Shown: piece after piece, positions 6,706 through 8,323 of the stretch
Layout: every line of letters begins with the position of its first letter
Position numbering within the stretch: position 1 is the stretch's first letter
NCBI GenBank assembly: GCA_964366335.1
Contig: CAYITQ010000031.1
Coordinates: 1 to 8,323 of the forward strand
Length of the DNA stretch: 8,323 nt
DNA from: JACRNA01 sp964366335
GTDB taxonomy: Bacteria; Patescibacteriota; Microgenomatia; CAZETR01; Amesbacteraceae
Direction of reading: 5' to 3'
Program-made: the position numbers and the translations under genes
The notes under the pieces: generated by a model
Told to the model about the DNA's origin: nothing
The model's input: only the letters and a program-made list of their open reading frames with translations
The model's database searches: none

Positions 6706-6744
6706 GATTGAGGCGTTAAGTACCACCACGAAGTACCACCCCAT
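6700..6744 (-). other. Possible 14-codon leader ORF upstream of nusA
   Basis: The ATG at 6744 opens a short frame, MGWYFVVVLNASIC, ending in TAA 14 nt before the nusA ATG. It is preceded by GGAGGGGTGAT, supplied by the end of the DUF559 element, at a spacing like that of rpsO. Whether it is translated is unknown; a frame this short can arise by chance. Confidence 0.25.
6718..6740. repeat. Direct repeat AAGTACCACC in the nusA upstream region
   Basis: AAGTACCACC occurs at 6718-6727 and again at 6731-6740, with a 13-bp period. It lies between the DUF559 element and nusA and overlaps the -35 position of the possible nusA promoter. It may be a protein-binding site or chance duplication. Confidence 0.5.
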
Positions 6745-6749
6745 ATTTA

Positions 6750-6788
6750 TATCACCCCTCCGACTCCCCTCTTAATCTAAGAGGGGAG
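6750..6788. repeat. Left inverted repeat of the DUF559 element
   Basis: Outer end TATCACCCCTCC, spacer GACT, then palindrome arms CCCCTCTTAA (6766-6775) and CTAAGAGGGG (6777-6786), extended by CT/AG on the outside, with one mismatch at the centre. That mismatch makes the TAG that stops the DUF559 frame (6777-6779). No T-run follows on either strand, so it is not a Rho-independent terminator. Confidence 0.85.
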
Positions 6789-7133
6789 AGCCAATTCTAT
6801 CTGGTGTAAAACCTTAGTTAGATTTTCTTTAACTTCCCAATTCCAAAATCTAATTATTTTAATTCCATATGCTTTTAAAAGTTCTGTTCTAATTGAGTCA
6901 TATTTATAGCTCTGTTTGTGTTGTTCACCATCTAGCTCAACAGCCAGTCTTTTTTCCGGACAATAAAAATCAACAACATAACCCTCCACACTATATTGTC
7001 TGATAAATTTATGTTTGAGAGTGTTGTTTTTAAGACAACTCCAAAGTATTTTTTCGGCCTCTGTCGCTCTATTTCTCAATTGTTTACGCCGATTTTTGAG
7101 AGGAGTAATATTATAAACAAATCGTCTCCACAT
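6777..7133 (-). CDS. DUF559 domain protein (Vsr/PD-(D/E)xK-like endonuclease fold)
   Basis: This is a 118-aa protein with the standard DUF559 layout: LKNRRKQLRNRATEAEKILW (12-31), then KFIRQYSVEGYVVDFYCPE (42-60), LAVELDGEQH (63-72), YDSIRTELLKAYGIKIIRF (78-96) and WNWEVKENL (97-105). D55, E66, D68 and H72 are the likely nuclease-site residues by analogy with Vsr repair endonucleases and PD-(D/E)xK folds. No substrate is established for the family. The gene lies inside two inverted repeats. Its last codons and its TAG stop are encoded by the left palindrome (ending ALPS). The ATG at 7133 comes 7 nt after a perfect TATAAT, with no Shine-Dalgarno sequence, suggesting a leaderless mRNA. The nuclease role and any link to movement of the repeat are inferred. 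Confidence 0.88.
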   Translation of the reverse strand: MWRRFVYNITPLKNRRKQLRNRATEAEKILWSCLKNNTLKHKFIRQYSVEGYVVDFYCPEKRLAVELDGEQHKQSYKYDSIRTELLKAYGIKIIRFWNWEVKENLTKVLHQIELALPS

Positions 7134-7140
7134 TTATACG

Positions 7141-7146
7141 ATTATA
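7141..7146 (-). promoter_or_regulatory. Perfect -10 box immediately before the DUF559 gene
   Basis: The minus strand reads TATAAT followed by CGTATAA and the ATG. The predicted transcription start is at or next to the start codon. The -35 region falls inside the right palindrome (TTAAAT at 17 bp, a poor match), so binding to the palindrome could control expression. Confidence 0.6.
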
Positions 7147-7154
7147 GATAATTT

Positions 7155-7188
7155 CCCCTCTTAATTTAAGAGGGGGTAGGGGGTGATA
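7155..7188. repeat. Right inverted repeat of the DUF559 element
   Basis: The palindrome arms CCCCTCTTAA (7155-7164) and TTAAGAGGGG (7166-7175) are perfect around one T. A 3-bp spacer and the outer end follow; read on the minus strand the outer end is TATCACCCCC. It begins immediately after the dnaJ stop codon in the direction of transcription. Its core is identical to that of the solo copy in the rpsO leader. Confidence 0.85.
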
Positions 7189-7189
7189 T

Positions 7190-8053
7190 TTAAGACCTTT
7201 CAAAATCTTCCAATAATTGTTTTTGTTTTCTGGATAATTTTGCTGGCATTTGGATAATGAGTTTGATATAGAAGTCACCACGGTCAGCCGTAGACATAGA
7301 GCGGAGATTGCGGATGCCCCGGCCCGAAAGACGCATGGTGGTTCCGGGCTGAGTCCCGGGGCGGATTTTGAGCTTCAAGTTCCCATCCAGAGTCTTGACA
7401 TCAGTCTCACCTCCCAGAATAGCCAAGGTAAAGAGAATGGGGTGATCAATATAAACATCGGCTCCATCGCGCCGGAAATAATGATCGGGAGCCACTTCAA
7501 AAGTGACATCAAAGTCCGTAAACCGCAAATGTGTTCCGGTATCGGTTCCGGCCGGTATTTTTATTTTATGGCGTTTTCCTTCTATTTCTACTTCTTCTTC
7601 ACCGCCTCGGACCGCAGTCAAAAAAGGAATGTGCAGGGAGTAGTGGGCTTTACGGGGACCACGCCGGCTTTGGCCAAATCCACTACCGCCAAAAAATTGT
7701 TCAAATATTTCAAACGGGTCTGAAAATCCACCAAAGTCAGCACCCCCACCACTACTATATGTATATTGAAATGGTCCTCCTGCAAAGCCTCCACTAAAAG
7801 GACCGCTAGGCCCTGAGCTTGCCGAAGGGTCAAACGGAGTATGCCCAAATTGGTCATAAGCTTGTTTCTTTTTGGCGTCCGAAAGGATCTGATAAGCCTC
7901 ATTTATTTCTTTAAATTTAGTTTCAGCGTCGGTTGATTTGTTGCGGTCCGGGTGCCACTGCAAAGCGAGCTTGCGGTAAGCACTCTTGAGCTCCGTCGCA
8001 CTCGCGTTTTTGGAAACGCCCAAAATATCATAATAATCTCGCTTGGTAGACAT
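7190..8053 (-). CDS. dnaJ: DnaJ/CbpA-type Hsp40 co-chaperone without zinc finger
   Basis: This is a 287-aa cytoplasmic co-chaperone that delivers unfolded clients to DnaK and stimulates its ATPase. The J-domain is at 6-70 (DYYDILGVSKNAS, HPD at 34-36, AYDQFG). A Gly/Phe/Ser-rich linker runs to about 130, followed by two C-terminal beta-sandwich client-binding domains (about 135-210 and 210-275). The four CxxCxGxG repeats of classical DnaJ are absent, so this is a class B (CbpA-like) form, about 90 residues shorter than E. coli DnaJ. No Shine-Dalgarno sequence precedes the ATG. The upstream region is shared with a divergent plus-strand promoter; a TATAAC (minus strand, 8086-8081) might be its own -10 but lacks a -35. 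The stop codon abuts the DUF559 element. The symbol follows common annotation practice; cbpA would be equally defensible. Confidence 0.95.
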   Translation of the reverse strand: MSTKRDYYDILGVSKNASATELKSAYRKLALQWHPDRNKSTDAETKFKEINEAYQILSDAKKKQAYDQFGHTPFDPSASSGPSGPFSGGFAGGPFQYTYSSGGGADFGGFSDPFEIFEQFFGGSGFGQSRRGPRKAHYSLHIPFLTAVRGGEEEVEIEGKRHKIKIPAGTDTGTHLRFTDFDVTFEVAPDHYFRRDGADVYIDHPILFTLAILGGETDVKTLDGNLKLKIRPGTQPGTTMRLSGRGIRNLRSMSTADRGDFYIKLIIQMPAKLSRKQKQLLEDFERS

Positions 8054-8060
8054 ATTTATC

Positions 8061-8088
8061 TTGACATTTTTAATTTTTTTGTTATAGT
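8061..8088 (+). promoter_or_regulatory. Strong plus-strand promoter divergent from dnaJ
   Basis: A perfect -35 TTGACA (8061-8066), a 16-bp T-rich spacer and TATAGT (8083-8088). The start would be near 8095. The first gene downstream on this strand begins only at 8260, past a terminator, so the promoter appears to serve a short untranslated RNA. Confidence 0.7.
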
Positions 8089-8094
8089 AGTTCT

Positions 8095-8168
8095 TACTAA
8101 AGCCGGGGCCGAGCGTCGACCAGGATTGAAAGACATTCTCTTAAACGCCCACCGGCTTTTTCTTTTTT
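8095..8168 (+). ncRNA. Candidate structured small RNA of about 70 nt
   Basis: The RNA lies between a consensus promoter and a U-run and folds by eye into one long rod. P1 is AAAGCCGG (8099-8106) with CCGGCTTT (8152-8159), extended by two GC pairs past a bulged A. P2 is GCGT (8113-8116) with ACGC (8145-8148). P3 is AGGAT (8122-8126) with ATTCT (8135-8139) and an 8-nt loop UGAAAGAC. Internal loops are CCGA and CGACC/CUUAA. I see no ORF and no match to SRP RNA, tmRNA, 6S RNA or a familiar riboswitch. It could also act, in the other sense, as dnaJ leader structure. Confidence 0.5.
8152..8168 (+). terminator. Rho-independent terminator of the small RNA
   Basis: The 3' arm CCGGC (8152-8156) pairs with GCCGG (8102-8106), forming the base of the RNA's own stem. 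It is followed at once by TTTTTC and six more Ts. The closing stem spans the entire RNA, so the terminator hairpin and the RNA body are the same structure. Confidence 0.6.
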
Positions 8169-8241
8169 ATAAACCTTTGTAGCAATTATACCCTCCGAGT
8201 GCCAAAAAAGACAATTGGCTATTTTAAACAAACCTGTCCTC

Positions 8242-8250
8242 TGCTACAAT
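8242..8250 (+). promoter_or_regulatory. Extended -10 box before the last gene
   Basis: TGCTACAAT fits TGn plus TACAAT (one mismatch to TATAAT). The ATG follows after 9 nt (start at 8260), too close for a Shine-Dalgarno leader. No clear -35 is seen; TTTTAA at 8222-8227 is weak. Confidence 0.5.
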
Positions 8251-8259
8251 TCTTCGGCA

Positions 8260-8323
8260 ATGGCTGCAAGTGATATTAAGACTACAAACAGGATAATCCC
8301 GCAAGACCGGGTGCGGAATATTG
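8260..8323 (+). CDS. N-terminus of a probable translational GTPase (EF-G/TypA/LepA type), cut by the window end
   Basis: The 21 complete codons read MAASDIKTTNRIIPQDRVRNI, and the next codon begins with G (Gly, Ala, Val, Asp or Glu). In EF-G, TypA and LepA the motif 'RNIGIIAHIDAGKTT' or 'RNIAIIAHVDHGKTT' opens the G domain. Here RVRNI followed by a G-initial codon fits that start; the length of the leader before it looks most like EF-G to me. The P-loop itself is outside the window, so the identity is tentative. An extended -10 box just upstream suggests a leaderless mRNA. Confidence 0.5.
   Translation, partial: MAASDIKTTNRIIPQDRVRNI

Larger units (their letters stand above)
6750..7188. mobile_element. 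Candidate miniature mobile element: inverted repeats enclosing a DUF559 gene
   Basis: The ends are inverted copies of one composite repeat: outer TATCACCCC (left 6750-6758; right 7180-7188 read inverted) plus an inner palindrome (6766-6786 and 7155-7175). The DUF559 gene occupies 6777-7133, so it fills almost the whole interior. TTTA flanks both outer ends (6746-6749 and 7189-7192) and may be a 4-bp target duplication. The right copy of TTTA includes the dnaJ stop codon, so insertion there would leave dnaJ intact. The element separates dnaJ from nusA. No known transposase is present, and mobility is inferred from structure and from the extra solo repeat at 3177-3220. Confidence 0.6.

Noticed and set aside
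8121..8134. A CRISPR-repeat-like string (GGATTGAAAGAC)
   Set aside because: It occurs once, with no second copy or regular spacing, and is explained as the loop of the small RNA.
8095..8168. Small bacterial SRP RNA or tmRNA
   Set aside because: The GGAAGCAGCC-type SRP apical motif and the tRNA-like and tag-encoding parts of tmRNA are absent.

Overview
The window looks like a chromosomal stretch of a small-genome Candidate Phyla Radiation (Patescibacteria) bacterium, most plausibly from the Microgenomates side. I infer this from four things: tightly packed and overlapping genes, an IF-2 with no N-terminal extension, a DnaJ without its zinc-finger domain, and a DUF559 gene set in short GC-rich palindromes. 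The genetic code appears standard, because the genes end at TAA, TAG or TGA and Trp is encoded by TGG. The lineage call is recognition only and was not tested phylogenetically.

Layout from left to right. At 1-147 is the 3' end of a plus-strand gene with an Ada-like Cys-rich tail. It converges on a minus-strand toxin-antitoxin pair at 155-695 (RelE/YafQ-like toxin, Phd/YefM-like antitoxin), whose near-consensus promoter starts 3 bp after the end of pnp. From 733 to 6686 the minus strand carries, in order of transcription, nusA, infB, a degenerate DHH-phosphoesterase-like gene, rpsO and pnp. This is a shortened version of the classic bacterial nusA-infB-rbfA-nrnA-truB-ribF-rpsO-pnp neighbourhood, with rbfA, truB and ribF absent. 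rpsO has its own extended -10 promoter and a leader of about 140 nt. The 100-N gap inside nusA is a scaffolding artefact: the 55 bases on each side are identical, and collapsing them gives an intact 332-aa NusA.

Upstream of nusA lies the most interesting object: a compact element of about 440 bp (6750-7188). A DUF559 (Vsr-like nuclease fold) gene fills almost all of it, and its two ends are near-identical inverted repeats. Each repeat has an outer TATCACCCC terminus and an inner CCCCTCTTAA/TTAAGAGGGG palindrome. A third, gene-less copy of the same repeat sits in the rpsO leader, where its end apparently supplies the Shine-Dalgarno sequence. The arrangement recalls REP/RAYT systems, with a DUF559 protein in place of the transposase.

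Further right is dnaJ (minus strand). A divergent plus-strand promoter then drives a candidate structured small RNA with a Rho-independent terminator (about 8095-8168). Last comes the first 21 codons of a plus-strand gene that looks like a translational GTPase, perhaps EF-G.

Most of the genes serve translation and RNA metabolism (NusA, IF-2, S15, PNPase, putative GTPase), plus a chaperone. Several start codons lie only 6-10 nt after a good -10 box, which suggests leaderless mRNAs are common here.
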